DNA from: a virus
Length of the DNA stretch: 38,237 nucleotides
Direction: 5' to 3' (one strand)
IMG/VR virus record: IMGVR_UViG_3300044568_000480
Location: 1 to 38,237 of that record
Position 1 is the stretch's first letter. Every line of letters begins with the position of its first letter. The notes beneath the pieces were generated by a model. It was not told the origin of the DNA and made no database searches. It saw only the letters and a program-made list of their open reading frames with translations. Of this stretch, positions 1 through 8,270 are shown in pieces. The position numbers and the translations under genes were made by a program.

Positions 1-39
1 CGTGTACTAAGTTGCTGTAAAATAAATTAACCAATCTAA

Positions 40-68
40 TTGACTTAGATAATTATTACGTATATACT
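40..68 (+). promoter_or_regulatory. Sigma-70-type promoter before the dsbA-like gene
   Basis: TTGACT at 40-45 and TATACT at 63-68 are separated by exactly 17 bases. The expected transcription start is near 75, leaving a short leader with a GAAGGAA ribosome site before the ATG at 93. The first 39 bases of the window hold nothing else I can identify. Confidence 0.6.
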
Positions 69-92
69 ATATTTTTAACGAAGGAATGTTCA

Positions 93-353
93 ATGTCATC
101 ACGTATGTTTTCAAGCGAGCAAAAAGCCAAACTAACACAAATAGTTACAGAAGGTATTCAAGTACTGCAAGAAGTAGAAGATCTAAACGCAGGACTTAGC
201 GATACTATCAAAGCAGTAGCAGAAGAATTAGAAATTAAACCAGCTATCCTTAAGAAAGCTATTAAGATTGCACAAAAAGCTAAATTTGGTGATACCAACG
301 CTGACCATGAAGAACTTACAGACATCTTAGAAACTGTTGGCCGTACGCTTTAA
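93..353 (+). CDS. dsbA: DsbA-like double-stranded DNA-binding protein (T4-like)
   Basis: An 86-residue, all-helical-looking, highly charged protein. Its size and pattern (an N-terminal coiled segment with QEVEDLNAGL, then a middle motif ending in EELEIKPAILKKAIK) resemble the DsbA family of T4-like phages, a small protein that binds double-stranded DNA at late promoters and helps late transcription. The start at 93 has a good ribosome site (GAAGGAA about 8 bases upstream) and a promoter just before it. It is followed without a gap by a membrane protein and then the DNA polymerase. The family assignment is from recall of the pattern, not from a search. Confidence 0.65.
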   Translation: MSSRMFSSEQKAKLTQIVTEGIQVLQEVEDLNAGLSDTIKAVAEELEIKPAILKKAIKIAQKAKFGDTNADHEELTDILETVGRTL

Positions 354-647
354 TTGAAAGCTAACTGGTACAAGACTGTTAAGTTTATACAAGCTGACTG
401 GCATGCACATCCTGTAAGATTAACCTTAGAAACAATCAATTGGGTATTGAACGTGGTCATTGCTACATCAGTTAGCCTAACCGTTCCATATACCAATTGG
501 TTGTATGTGTATCCTGTTATTTTTGTAGCGTTAAGTATAAGTATCTTCTCAGCAATTAGTCGTGGCAGTTTTGGCTTATTAATGTCAAGTTTGACCCTAT
601 TTCTTATCGATTTGATAGGATTTTATAGGATTTTAGTGTTACAATAA
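354..647 (+). CDS. Small integral membrane protein, unknown function
   Basis: A 97-residue protein with three hydrophobic stretches (about residues 27-47, 49-68 and 74-95) and a short charged N-terminus, so probably a three-helix inner-membrane protein. The likely start is TTG at 354, directly after the TAA of the upstream gene. No ribosome site is visible, so translation probably depends on coupling with the dsbA-like gene. No family recognised. A later start is possible but there is no in-frame ATG before the first helix. Confidence 0.55.
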   Translation: MKANWYKTVKFIQADWHAHPVRLTLETINWVLNVVIATSVSLTVPYTNWLYVYPVIFVALSISIFSAISRGSFGLLMSSLTLFLIDLIGFYRILVLQ

Positions 648-682
648 AAGAGTCGTACACTTACGTACATGTAGAACAGTTA

Positions 683-703
683 GCCAGCTATAAGTGGCAG
701 GAG
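683..703 (+). promoter_or_regulatory. Candidate RNA hairpin operator at the polymerase ribosome site
   Basis: GCCA at 683-686 can pair with TGGC at 695-698, closing an eight-base loop (687-694). The ribosome site AGGAG follows at once (699-703) and the polymerase ATG is at 708. In T4 and RB69, gp43 represses its own translation by binding a hairpin with an eight-base loop just upstream of and overlapping the gene 43 ribosome site, so the position and loop size are suggestive. The stem is only four base pairs and could be chance. Confidence 0.35.
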
Positions 704-707
704 AGTT

Positions 708-3362
708 ATGAGTTATGTAGACGCACTATTCGACCGAACAAAAGATCGTATCTACGTTGTTGAACGCAACAACGGCCAAAGAGAGTATAGAGAATATCCG
801 GCAAATTATGTATTCTACTATGACGACCCTAAAGGTAAATTCCGTACAATTTACGACACACCAGTAAGTCGCTTTAGTACCAAAGTAGGCAAAGAATTCC
901 ATAAAGAAGTACGCATCAACGGTGGTAAGAAAATATGGGAAAGTGATATTAATCCTGTGTTTCGTTGCTTTGAAGAAAACTATCTAGGACAACCTGCTCC
1001 TAAATTACAAACAGCGTTCTTCGATATTGAGGTTAACTTTGACCCTGAGCGTGGGTATGCGCCCACTAACGATCCATTTAATAGCATCACAGCCATTTCA
1101 GTATATCTAGATTGGTTAGACAAACTAGTTACACTTGTAGTGCCGCCAAAAACATACAGCTGGGATACTGCACAAGAGATCTGTGATCAATACGAAAACT
1201 GTTTCATGTTTGATCGTGAACAAGATATGCTAGACACCTTCCTTAACCTAATTGATGATGCAGACATCTTAAGTGGTTGGAACAGTGAGGGCTATGATAT
1301 TCCTTACACCATTGGGCGGATTGTACGTGTATTAAGCAAAGACGACACACGACGTATGTGCTTGTGGGGTCAATATCCTAAGCAACGTGACTTTGAACGC
1401 TTTGGTGCTACCAACATTACCTTTGACCTTATTGGTCGTGTGCATCTAGACTATATGCAATTATATCGCAAGTACACATACGAAGAGCGTCATAGTTATA
1501 GCTTAGATGCCATCGGTGAATATGAACTAGACGAACGCAAAACACAGTATGAAGGCACATTAGATCAACTGTACAACAAAGACTTTCCTAAGTTTATTGA
1601 GTATAACAGACAAGATACCATGTTGCTAGGTAAGTTAGATAAGAAATTACGTTTCCTAGACCTAGCCAATGAACTTGCGCATGATAACACAGTATTACTA
1701 CAAACAACAATGGGTGCTGTAGCAGTTACAGAACAGGCTATTATTAACGAAGCACACCAACTTGGTATGGTTGTGCCAAATCGTAACCGTGATGAGCAGG
1801 AAAATACACAGGCCGCAGGTGCGTATGTAGCAACTCCCAAAGCAGGCATGCATGACTACATTGGCGCAGTTGATATTAACAGTCTGTATCCAAGTGCTAT
1901 TCGCGCACTTAACATGGGTCCAGAGACTATTGTAGGACAACTGCGTCCTATTATGACCGACCATTACATTAAAGAAAAAATAGAAAAAGGTTCCTCGTTT
2001 GCCGATGCATGGGAGGGTTTGTTTGGTAGTTTAGAGTACACAGCGGTCATGGATAGTAAAGCTGGTACAGAGATCACTATCGATTGGGTTAACGGTGGGC
2101 ATGATGTCCTGAGTGCTGCAGATGTTTGGCGATTGATCTTCGACAGTGGCAAGAACTGGATCCTAAGTGCCAACGGTACTATCTTTAGTAACGATCGCAA
2201 GGGTGTTATTCCTGGATTACTAGAGCGTTGGTATGCTGAACGTAAGGAAATGCAAGCCAAGAAGAAGGAAGCCACAGGTGATGAAATTGCATTCTGGGAC
2301 AAGCGACAATTAGTTAAAAAGATTAACCTTAACAGCTTATACGGTGCTATTCTTAACCCCGGTTGCCGCTTTTTTGATAAAAGGATTGGGCAGTCGACTA
2401 CTCTTACAGGTCGTACAATCGCCAAACACATGGATGCATACATAAACGAATGTATCACTGGCGAGTATGATCACGTAGGCAAGGCAATTATCTATGGCGA
2501 TACAGACTCCTGTTACTTTAGCATGTGGCCAGTGGTAAAAGATGATGTTGAAGCAGGTCGTATGGAATGGTCTAAAGACATTTGTGTACAATTATACGAT
2601 GCTATTGCAGATCAAGTTAACGAGAGCTTTCCGGGCTTCTGTGAACGTGCGTTTCATACTCCACGACGTCAAGGTGAGCTAATCAAAGGCGGGCGTGAAC
2701 TTGTAGCACTCAAAGGCCTGTTCATTAAAAAGAAACGTTATGCGGTATTGATCTATGACATGGAAGGCAAACGCTTAGACACACATGATAAGCCTGGCAA
2801 AGTTAAAGCTATGGGTCTAGACTTAAAACGTAGTGATACTCCAGCATTCATGCAGAATTTCTTAAGTGAAATCTTAATGGATGTACTTACAGGCACCCAA
2901 CGTGATGCTATTATCGAAAAGATACGTGACTTTAAACTTATATTCCAAGATCGTCCAGCTTGGGAAAAAGGTACGCCTAAACGTGTAAACAACCTAACCA
3001 AGTTCACAGCCGCAGAAGCACGTGAAGGCCGTGCCAACATGCCAGGGCATGTTAGAGCTGCTATGAACTGGAATAATCTGCGCCGTATGATGGGTGATAA
3101 CTATTCAATGCAGATTGTTGATGGTATGAAAACAGTTGTATGTAAGCTACGTGACAACCCATTGGGCTATACCAGCGTTGGATACCCAACAGATGAAGCA
3201 CATATACCTGCGTGGTTTAAAGAGTTGCCATTTGACGATGATGCCATGGAAACAGGCATTGTAGATCAAAAGGTAGAAAACTTGTTGGGTGTATTGAATT
3301 GGAAGATTGCTGAAAATACACAGATTAAAACAACATTTGATGACTTGTTTAGTTTTGAATAA
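708..3362 (+). CDS. Replicative DNA polymerase, family B (T4 gp43-like)
   Basis: An 884-residue protein, close to the roughly 900 residues of T4 gp43. The proofreading domain shows Exo I (FDIEV, about residues 105-109), Exo II (SGWNSEGYDIPY, about 190) and Exo III (YNRQDTMLL, about 298). The polymerase domain shows motif A (DINSLYPS, about 387), motif B (KINLNSLYG, about 540) and motif C (YGDTDS, about 595-600). All catalytic acids are present, so it should be active in synthesis and 3'-5' proofreading. It starts at an ATG with an AGGAG site and overlaps the next gene by one base (TAATG). A hairpin just before the ribosome site may be an autogenous operator. It would act with the sliding clamp encoded at 4361. 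Confidence 0.97.
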   Translation: MSYVDALFDRTKDRIYVVERNNGQREYREYPANYVFYYDDPKGKFRTIYDTPVSRFSTKVGKEFHKEVRINGGKKIWESDINPVFRCFEENYLGQPAPKLQTAFFDIEVNFDPERGYAPTNDPFNSITAISVYLDWLDKLVTLVVPPKTYSWDTAQEICDQYENCFMFDREQDMLDTFLNLIDDADILSGWNSEGYDIPYTIGRIVRVLSKDDTRRMCLWGQYPKQRDFERFGATNITFDLIGRVHLDYMQLYRKYTYEERHSYSLDAIGEYELDERKTQYEGTLDQLYNKDFPKFIEYNRQDTMLLGKLDKKLRFLDLANELAHDNTVLLQTTMGAVAVTEQAIINEAHQLGMVVPNRNRDEQENTQAAGAYVATPKAGMHDYIGAVDINSLYPSAIRALNMGPETIVGQLRPIMTDHYIKEKIEKGSSFADAWEGLFGSLEYTAVMDSKAGTEITIDWVNGGHDVLSAADVWRLIFDSGKNWILSANGTIFSNDRKGVIPGLLERWYAERKEMQAKKKEATGDEIAFWDKRQLVKKINLNSLYGAILNPGCRFFDKRIGQSTTLTGRTIAKHMDAYINECITGEYDHVGKAIIYGDTDSCYFSMWPVVKDDVEAGRMEWSKDICVQLYDAIADQVNESFPGFCERAFHTPRRQGELIKGGRELVALKGLFIKKKRYAVLIYDMEGKRLDTHDKPGKVKAMGLDLKRSDTPAFMQNFLSEILMDVLTGTQRDAIIEKIRDFKLIFQDRPAWEKGTPKRVNNLTKFTAAEAREGRANMPGHVRAAMNWNNLRRMMGDNYSMQIVDGMKTVVCKLRDNPLGYTSVGYPTDEAHIPAWFKELPFDDDAMETGIVDQKVENLLGVLNWKIAENTQIKTTFDDLFSFE

Positions 3363-4294
3363 TGCGTGTAAGTGATTTATTAAGATACCGCGATGACGTT
3401 AGATCTGCAGCAGATCGTATTGATCTAACCTCAGCTATTTCAGATGTCTGTCAACAACTACATCAATTGACTATTACACATCCGTTTGGTATTGTCATTG
3501 AGACAGTAGCCGCAATCAAATCAGAATATGAAACTATATCTGTTAACTCTGACTCATTGAGAGGTCAATTGGCCGCACTGTTACCTAATATTGATATAGC
3601 TGTAGATGCGCTAGCCAAAGAGTTGCACACTCACAATGAGATAGATTTTTTTAACTTTTACCATAGAACGGAATTTCGAATCGACGAAAATATACTTGAG
3701 GTTGTCAAGGGCCATATCTATCAAAATGCACACCATCACTATACTGGCTTACAATTTGGTTGCACTCCGCAGAGCAAAGTATTAACTGGTGAGTTAGTTG
3801 CAAACGATCCGCTATATCTATGCGATTTTAGTTCAGACAAAATAGAAGATATAGCCAGTCAGTTTAATGAAGTGTATTATGGTCGCCTAAGAAAATATAC
3901 TATCATTGATCATAACTTAAGTGTATTACCACAAAATCAATTTGGATTTATATTCAGTTGGATGCTATTCAATTATGCTAATGCAACCTGCATACACGAA
4001 TACTTAAAGAAGATGTTAGGACTATTACGCCCAGGCGGTAGATTTATATTCAGTTATAATAATTGTGATCTACTCGAAAGCTGCGTACTAGCAGAAGCGG
4101 GTGGTATGAGTTATGTTTCTAAACGACAATTACTTTCACTTTGCCAACAAGAAGGATTTGAAATAGTTTACGAATACGATCTACCCAACAACGACGATCA
4201 TGTGAAATGGATTAGTTGGATTGAAATTAAGAAACCTGGAGAGTTATCCACAGTTAAACGTAGGCAAGTATTGGGAGAAATAAAACAGAAATAA
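3362..4294 (+). CDS. Class I SAM-dependent methyltransferase-like protein
   Basis: A 310-residue protein. The C-terminal half has the order expected of a class I methyltransferase: a degenerate nucleotide-binding segment (LQFGCTPQS, then LYLCDFS), an acidic end of the second strand, a central strand (FGFIFSWMLFNY) and the post-motif LLRPGGRFIFSYNN typical of these enzymes. The glycine-rich motif I is not canonical, so SAM binding is not certain. The N-terminal 120 residues are helical with no recognised domain. It overlaps the polymerase stop by one base and separates the polymerase from the clamp, a place where T4 has other replication genes. The substrate is unknown; glycan, protein or small-molecule targets are all possible. 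Confidence 0.5.
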   Translation: MRVSDLLRYRDDVRSAADRIDLTSAISDVCQQLHQLTITHPFGIVIETVAAIKSEYETISVNSDSLRGQLAALLPNIDIAVDALAKELHTHNEIDFFNFYHRTEFRIDENILEVVKGHIYQNAHHHYTGLQFGCTPQSKVLTGELVANDPLYLCDFSSDKIEDIASQFNEVYYGRLRKYTIIDHNLSVLPQNQFGFIFSWMLFNYANATCIHEYLKKMLGLLRPGGRFIFSYNNCDLLESCVLAEAGGMSYVSKRQLLSLCQQEGFEIVYEYDLPNNDDHVKWISWIEIKKPGELSTVKRRQVLGEIKQK

Positions 4295-4308
4295 TTTTAT
4301 CAAACCTA

Positions 4309-4337
4309 TTGCAAAACCTAAATACATCATATACAAT
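4309..4337 (+). promoter_or_regulatory. Promoter region before the clamp gene, with AAACCTAAATA element
   Basis: TTGCAA (4309-4314) and TACAAT (4332-4337) are 17 bases apart, a moderate sigma-70 match. Within the spacer lies AAACCTAAATA (4314-4324), the same 11 bases found before the folE and queD genes. TAAATA resembles the core of the T4 late promoter TATAAATA, so early and late transcription could both start here. The gene has a strong GAGGAGAAG ribosome site. Confidence 0.45.
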
Positions 4338-4360
4338 ATATTATCAATGAGGAGAAGTAA

Positions 4361-5092
4361 ATGAGAGACCATCTATTAGACATCGTTAAAAACACTTATG
4401 GCTTAGGCAATATCGACCTAGTTAAGGTTATAGGCACGGCACAAGAAACAGGCATCGAAGCCTTAGCTGAAGATCGTAGTGTTATTGTACAAGGTAAACT
4501 AAACGGGCCAGTAGCAGAATTTGTTGGCACATTTGGTATGCCTAACTTAGGTAAACTAAGTATTATCTTAGGTATTCAAGAATACAAAGAAAACGCTAAG
4601 ATCAGTTTAACAACACAAGATCGCAATGGCGAAACAGTTCCAGTAGGCCTACATTTTGAAAATGCCGCTGGCGACTTTAAAAACGATTATCGTTTTATGA
4701 GTCAAGAGATTGTGTCGGACAAACTTAAAACAGTTAAGATGCGTTCAGTAAACTGGAATGTAGAGTTTGACCCAACTGTAGCCAGTATCCAAAGACTGAA
4801 ATTCATGGCCAGTGCTAACAGTGAAGAACTAAACTTTACTGCCAAAACAGAAGGCGGTGATTTAAAATTCTTCTTTGGTGATCACAGTAGCCACGCAGGC
4901 AACTTTGTATTCCAAGCAGGTATTACTGGTGCACTAACTAAATCATGGTCTTGGCCAGTAGCGGCAGTTATTAGTATCTTAAACCTAAGCGGTGATAAAA
5001 CATTCCGTATCAGTGATGAAGGTGTTGCACAGATCACTGTAAACACAGGTATTGCAACTTACAACTACTTATTACCAGCACAAAGTAAATAA
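4361..5092 (+). CDS. Probable DNA sliding clamp (T4 gp45-like)
   Basis: A 243-residue, mostly beta-strand protein. Pattern features resemble T4-type clamps: an early segment FVGTFGMPNLGKLSIIL like the region in which gp45 has GFLGILSL, a central NDYRFMS before the interdomain connector, a second-domain start with alternating FDPTVASIQRLKFMA, and a C-terminal strand pair ending ITVNTGIATYNYLLPA. Length is near that of gp45 (228). Position two genes after the polymerase supports the call. The clamp would form a ring around DNA, tether the polymerase and, in T4, also activate late transcription. Identification is by pattern and context; a structure-based search would settle it. Confidence 0.65.
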   Translation: MRDHLLDIVKNTYGLGNIDLVKVIGTAQETGIEALAEDRSVIVQGKLNGPVAEFVGTFGMPNLGKLSIILGIQEYKENAKISLTTQDRNGETVPVGLHFENAAGDFKNDYRFMSQEIVSDKLKTVKMRSVNWNVEFDPTVASIQRLKFMASANSEELNFTAKTEGGDLKFFFGDHSSHAGNFVFQAGITGALTKSWSWPVAAVISILNLSGDKTFRISDEGVAQITVNTGIATYNYLLPAQSK

Positions 5093-5679
5093 TGTCGTTA
5101 GGTCGTTGGGCTCATTTAGGACATAGATTGGGTGAATGTTGGGTTGATGAAACTCATCATCTCACCTATGTCCACGTACCTAAGAACGCTAGTAGTTTTA
5201 TCAAAGGTTGCCTAATAGGCTGTTACGGTATGTGGAAGCATAGCGAAACTCTAATGCCTGCTGATCAATACTTAATTGTACTACGTGATCCAATTGAACG
5301 TTGGGTCAGTGGCATAGCAGAATATTGTCACAATTCGGGTAATATGATGACAGTCAAACAAGCACTTACACAAATTACATTTGACGACCACACCGAACAT
5401 CAAGTATACTTTATACAGGGTGTTGATTTAACCAAAGCAACTTTCTTACGTGTAGATGAAAATCTACGTGCTAATCTAGAGCATTGGTTAAAACAATTTA
5501 ACTATCGCACTAACATTCAAATTGCCTTAGAATACAACACCAGCGAAGGTAGTAAACGAGATTTTATTAATCACTTCACTGAAGAAATTAACAGTAACTC
5601 TATCTATCGTGCAAAGTTAGAACAATATTTTGCCGATGACTATAAACTATACAACAGTGTAACCTTTTATGATCAATAA
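5092..5679 (+). CDS. Sulfotransferase-family protein (PAPS-dependent)
   Basis: A 195-residue protein with the two PAPS-binding elements of the sulfotransferase superfamily: the 5'-phosphosulfate loop (YVHVPKNASS, about residues 27-36) and the 3'-phosphate element (LIVLRDPIERWVSGI, about 62-76, with the typical R...S spacing). It would transfer sulfate from PAPS to a hydroxyl or amine, probably on a carbohydrate. It overlaps the clamp stop by one base. An APS-kinase-like gene at the right end of the window (37793-38230) could supply PAPS. The protein is short for the family, so the acceptor-binding part is reduced. Acceptor unknown; host lipopolysaccharide or virion glycan are inferences. Confidence 0.75.
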   Translation: MSLGRWAHLGHRLGECWVDETHHLTYVHVPKNASSFIKGCLIGCYGMWKHSETLMPADQYLIVLRDPIERWVSGIAEYCHNSGNMMTVKQALTQITFDDHTEHQVYFIQGVDLTKATFLRVDENLRANLEHWLKQFNYRTNIQIALEYNTSEGSKRDFINHFTEEINSNSIYRAKLEQYFADDYKLYNSVTFYDQ

Positions 5680-6010
5680 TCTACACGTTACCAGTCCGTT
5701 CTTAACCACAAGCTCATACAGTATACCGCATATCGGTAACAATGGACAGAGTGCTGGTACTCTACGCTGGAACACTTCGGGTCAACAAATGGAAGTGTTT
5801 GATGGTATCACATGGATTAGTATTAATCAAAATGTTACAATTGGTATGAGCTACGAAGCCGATGAAGTCTTGCGATGGGCAGGATTTAAGATGCGAGAAG
5901 AAGATGAGCTTAAGGCTAAGATGGAGAAATACCCAACACTTAAATCAGCTTACGAACAGTTTAAGATGATTGAAATATTAGTACACGAGGAAGAACAAAG
6001 TGGCACATGA
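5669..6010 (+). CDS. Small phage protein with fibre-like motif
   Basis: A 113-residue protein. Its first half contains the pattern GTLRWNTSGQQMEVFDG followed by TWISI, a repeat-like motif common in phage tail fibres and head decoration proteins, where such segments form small beta units. The second half (about residues 70-108) is charged and helical. It overlaps the sulfotransferase by 11 bases and dpdA by 11 bases, so it is translationally coupled to both. A virion role is plausible but unproven. Confidence 0.5.
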   Translation: MINNLHVTSPFLTTSSYSIPHIGNNGQSAGTLRWNTSGQQMEVFDGITWISINQNVTIGMSYEADEVLRWAGFKMREEDELKAKMEKYPTLKSAYEQFKMIEILVHEEEQSGT

Positions 6011-7562
6011 AATAGACAATTTAACAAGTAAACAAAAAGACTATGCTGTCTTTTTACCTGCACTATCGGGCTTTTATGCAACGTATGTAGGTAAACAACG
6101 CTTTCCGGATGCTAATGGTAATTTATATGTTGCCAGTACACGTATACCAGCAGACTTTGAAAATGGTATGGAAGGACTTAATTGGCTTAATCCAGATGCG
6201 GCATATTTTCCATATCATTGGAGCCTATATTCAGCTGGACACGCCGAACTAGATGTAAACAAGCACAGTCCAAAAGAAGATATGGTACGTAACCGTGATC
6301 GTAGTCGCTCGTTTATCTTGGGTGACTCGGGTGGTTTCCAGATTGGTAAAGGTGTGTGGGAAGGCGATTGGAAGAATCCTAACTGTCCTAAAGCACAAAA
6401 GAAACGTGAGCTAGTATTAACTTGGATGGACGCATACATGGACTATGGTATGTGTTTGGATATCCCAGCGTGGGTAGCTCGTAGTCCTGCAGGTGCTAAA
6501 GCTACAGGTATTAGCACATACGACGAAGCAGTACTAGGCACTTACATTAATAATGATTGGTTTATCAACAACCGTACAGGTGCTTGTAAATTCTTAAATG
6601 TACTGCAAGGTGAGAATCACGCAGATGCAGACGATTGGTATGATCGTATGAAGAAATATTGTGACCCTCAACAATACCCAGGCAAGCATTTTAATGGATG
6701 GGCAATGGGTGGACAGAACATGTGTGACGTTCACTTAGTGCTTAAACGCCTAGTAGCTATGCGCTATGATAATCTATTACAAGAAGGCATACATGATTGG
6801 ATGCACTTCTTGGGTACAAGTAAACTAGAGTGGGCATGCTTATTAACTGACATTCAACGTGCTGTTCGTAAACACGTTAATCCTAACTTTACTATCAGCT
6901 TTGACTGTGCAAGTCCATTCTTAGCTAGTGCAAACGGTCAGATCTATATTCAAACAGAAACAGAGGATCGTGGTAAGTGGACTTATCGTATGGTACCTAG
7001 CGTTGACGATAAAAAGTATGCTAAAGATACACGTAAGTTCAGCGATGCTGTATTACAAGACGGTCGATTTGCTAACTTTACAGACAGCCCTATCAGTAAT
7101 CGTATTCAAATCAATGATGTCTGCTACTATGCACCCGGTGATTTAAACAAGATTGGTAAAGAAGGTCGCACTAGCTGGGATAGCTTTAGTTACGCTATAC
7201 AGATGGGCCATAATGTTTGGAGTCATATTAACAGCGTGCAAGAAGCCAATCGTCAATATGATCAAGGTATTACACCTAAGATGTTGGTACAAGAAACATT
7301 CGATCGTGTATACTTTAAAGACGTAGTAGATAGTATCTTTGCTGCGCCGGATCGTGCTAGTGCTGAAGAAATTATTGAAAATCATAGCAAGTTTTGGATG
7401 CAGATTATTGGCACACGTGGCGCGACAGGTAAGAAAACTGTCAATGCTAGTACTATGTTCAATGACCTATTCGAAACAGAAGAAGTTGAAGAACATCATA
7501 TCGACGATAGTGGATTTGATGAAGCAGTGTTAGATAACTTAGAAGAGGGATTGGGGGAGTAA
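6000..7562 (+). CDS. dpdA: DpdA-like guanine transglycosylase for 7-deazaguanine insertion into DNA
   Basis: A 520-residue protein of the tRNA-guanine transglycosylase superfamily. Visible signatures are DSGGFQ at 109-114 (the base-binding aspartate of TGT), LNVLQGENH near 199-207, FNGWAMGG near 233 (compare GYAIGG of TGT), and FDCASP with D302 at the place of the catalytic aspartate nucleophile. The C-terminal zinc site of bacterial TGT (CxCxxC...H) is not present, and the protein is longer than TGT (about 375), both as in phage DpdA. It would exchange guanine in DNA for a 7-deazaguanine made by FolE, QueD and QueE encoded in the same window. Inserting the base protects phage DNA against host restriction. 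Subfamily (DpdA1-3) not assigned. Confidence 0.85.
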   Translation: MAHEIDNLTSKQKDYAVFLPALSGFYATYVGKQRFPDANGNLYVASTRIPADFENGMEGLNWLNPDAAYFPYHWSLYSAGHAELDVNKHSPKEDMVRNRDRSRSFILGDSGGFQIGKGVWEGDWKNPNCPKAQKKRELVLTWMDAYMDYGMCLDIPAWVARSPAGAKATGISTYDEAVLGTYINNDWFINNRTGACKFLNVLQGENHADADDWYDRMKKYCDPQQYPGKHFNGWAMGGQNMCDVHLVLKRLVAMRYDNLLQEGIHDWMHFLGTSKLEWACLLTDIQRAVRKHVNPNFTISFDCASPFLASANGQIYIQTETEDRGKWTYRMVPSVDDKKYAKDTRKFSDAVLQDGRFANFTDSPISNRIQINDVCYYAPGDLNKIGKEGRTSWDSFSYAIQMGHNVWSHINSVQEANRQYDQGITPKMLVQETFDRVYFKDVVDSIFAAPDRASAEEIIENHSKFWMQIIGTRGATGKKTVNASTMFNDLFETEEVEEHHIDDSGFDEAVLDNLEEGLGE

Positions 7563-7563
7563 T

Positions 7564-7746
7564 ATGGATCGCAACAGTTTAGAAGATGAATTAGCAGAAT
7601 TAGAACAATGCCATCAAAGACTTGACGAAAATATTAAAAGAGGTTATACTAACTATATGGATGATGCAAGTCTGGGTAAGATGAAACAAGAAAAATTACA
7701 CGTTAAACGTTCAATTGAAAACATTAGAAAACAATTAGGTCTATGA
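7564..7746 (+). CDS. YdcH-like (DUF465) small helical protein
   Basis: A 60-residue helical hairpin. The pattern of an early HQRLDENI, then a central acidic turn, then LGKMKQEKLHVKRSIENI matches the DUF465/YdcH family, whose core is 'H..LDe.I' followed by 'LKk.KL.LKd.I'. Function of this family is unknown. It starts one base after the dpdA stop with a GGGGGAG ribosome site, and its stop overlaps the next gene by four bases, so it sits inside the dpdA transcription unit. Confidence 0.6.
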   Translation: MDRNSLEDELAELEQCHQRLDENIKRGYTNYMDDASLGKMKQEKLHVKRSIENIRKQLGL

Positions 7747-8270
7747 AACGCGAATATACAGAAGGTACAAAAGAAGGAATAACATTCTTCACTGGTGTAG
7801 AGATCGAAAAGACTCCTGCATTTGGCATGCGTACACTATTTGTAGTAGGTGTGCATAACCCGCATGATGTTATTGAGCTAGCACAATTTAACGATTGTAC
7901 ACACATCTACTTTGGTGCTAATCAAAGTTTTCCTACACTTGCCACAGACGATGCTGAACAATGGCGTCCTTGGGAACGTATGATTGATCAGTGTTTAGAT
8001 TCTGAGTATTGGTGTACCCTAGACTTTGATGTTAGTGTAGTACAAGGTATACTAGAAATGCCGGTAATTGGGCATCGTAGATTCATTCCACAGGTAAGTG
8101 TTAAAATTCCATACTTGACACAGCTTGGATATAATGCTACAATTAAGTTAGATGATTTAGACTTTGAATATTCTAATCCAGGTGTATGGTGTCATAGCCT
8201 ACAATCGTTAACCTCTAGAGAAACATTTACTGATTGGGATCAATACAGTAAAGACGAGATTATTAAATGA
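7743..8270 (+). CDS. Conserved-looking phage protein next to dpdA, unknown function
   Basis: A 175-residue protein with mixed alpha/beta pattern. Notable short motifs are FFTGVEIEKTPAFG at the N-terminus, a run of aromatic and acidic residues in the middle (WCTLDFDVSVV), and NPGVWCHS near the C-terminus. I do not recognise a catalytic motif. It overlaps both neighbours by four bases (ATGA type), so it is tightly coupled between the YdcH-like gene and the possible tunnelling-fold gene and travels with dpdA. A role in the 7-deazaguanine pathway is only a guess from position. Confidence 0.6.
   Translation: MKREYTEGTKEGITFFTGVEIEKTPAFGMRTLFVVGVHNPHDVIELAQFNDCTHIYFGANQSFPTLATDDAEQWRPWERMIDQCLDSEYWCTLDFDVSVVQGILEMPVIGHRRFIPQVSVKIPYLTQLGYNATIKLDDLDFEYSNPGVWCHSLQSLTSRETFTDWDQYSKDEIIK

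Noticed and set aside
612-645. Promoter before the polymerase (TTGATA with TACAAT)
   Set aside because: The spacer is 22 bases, too long for a sigma-70 promoter; no better pair was seen in that gap.
1565-3040. Several minus-strand reading frames inside the polymerase gene
   Set aside because: They lie opposite a gene with intact family B motifs, have no ribosome sites and show no family pattern.
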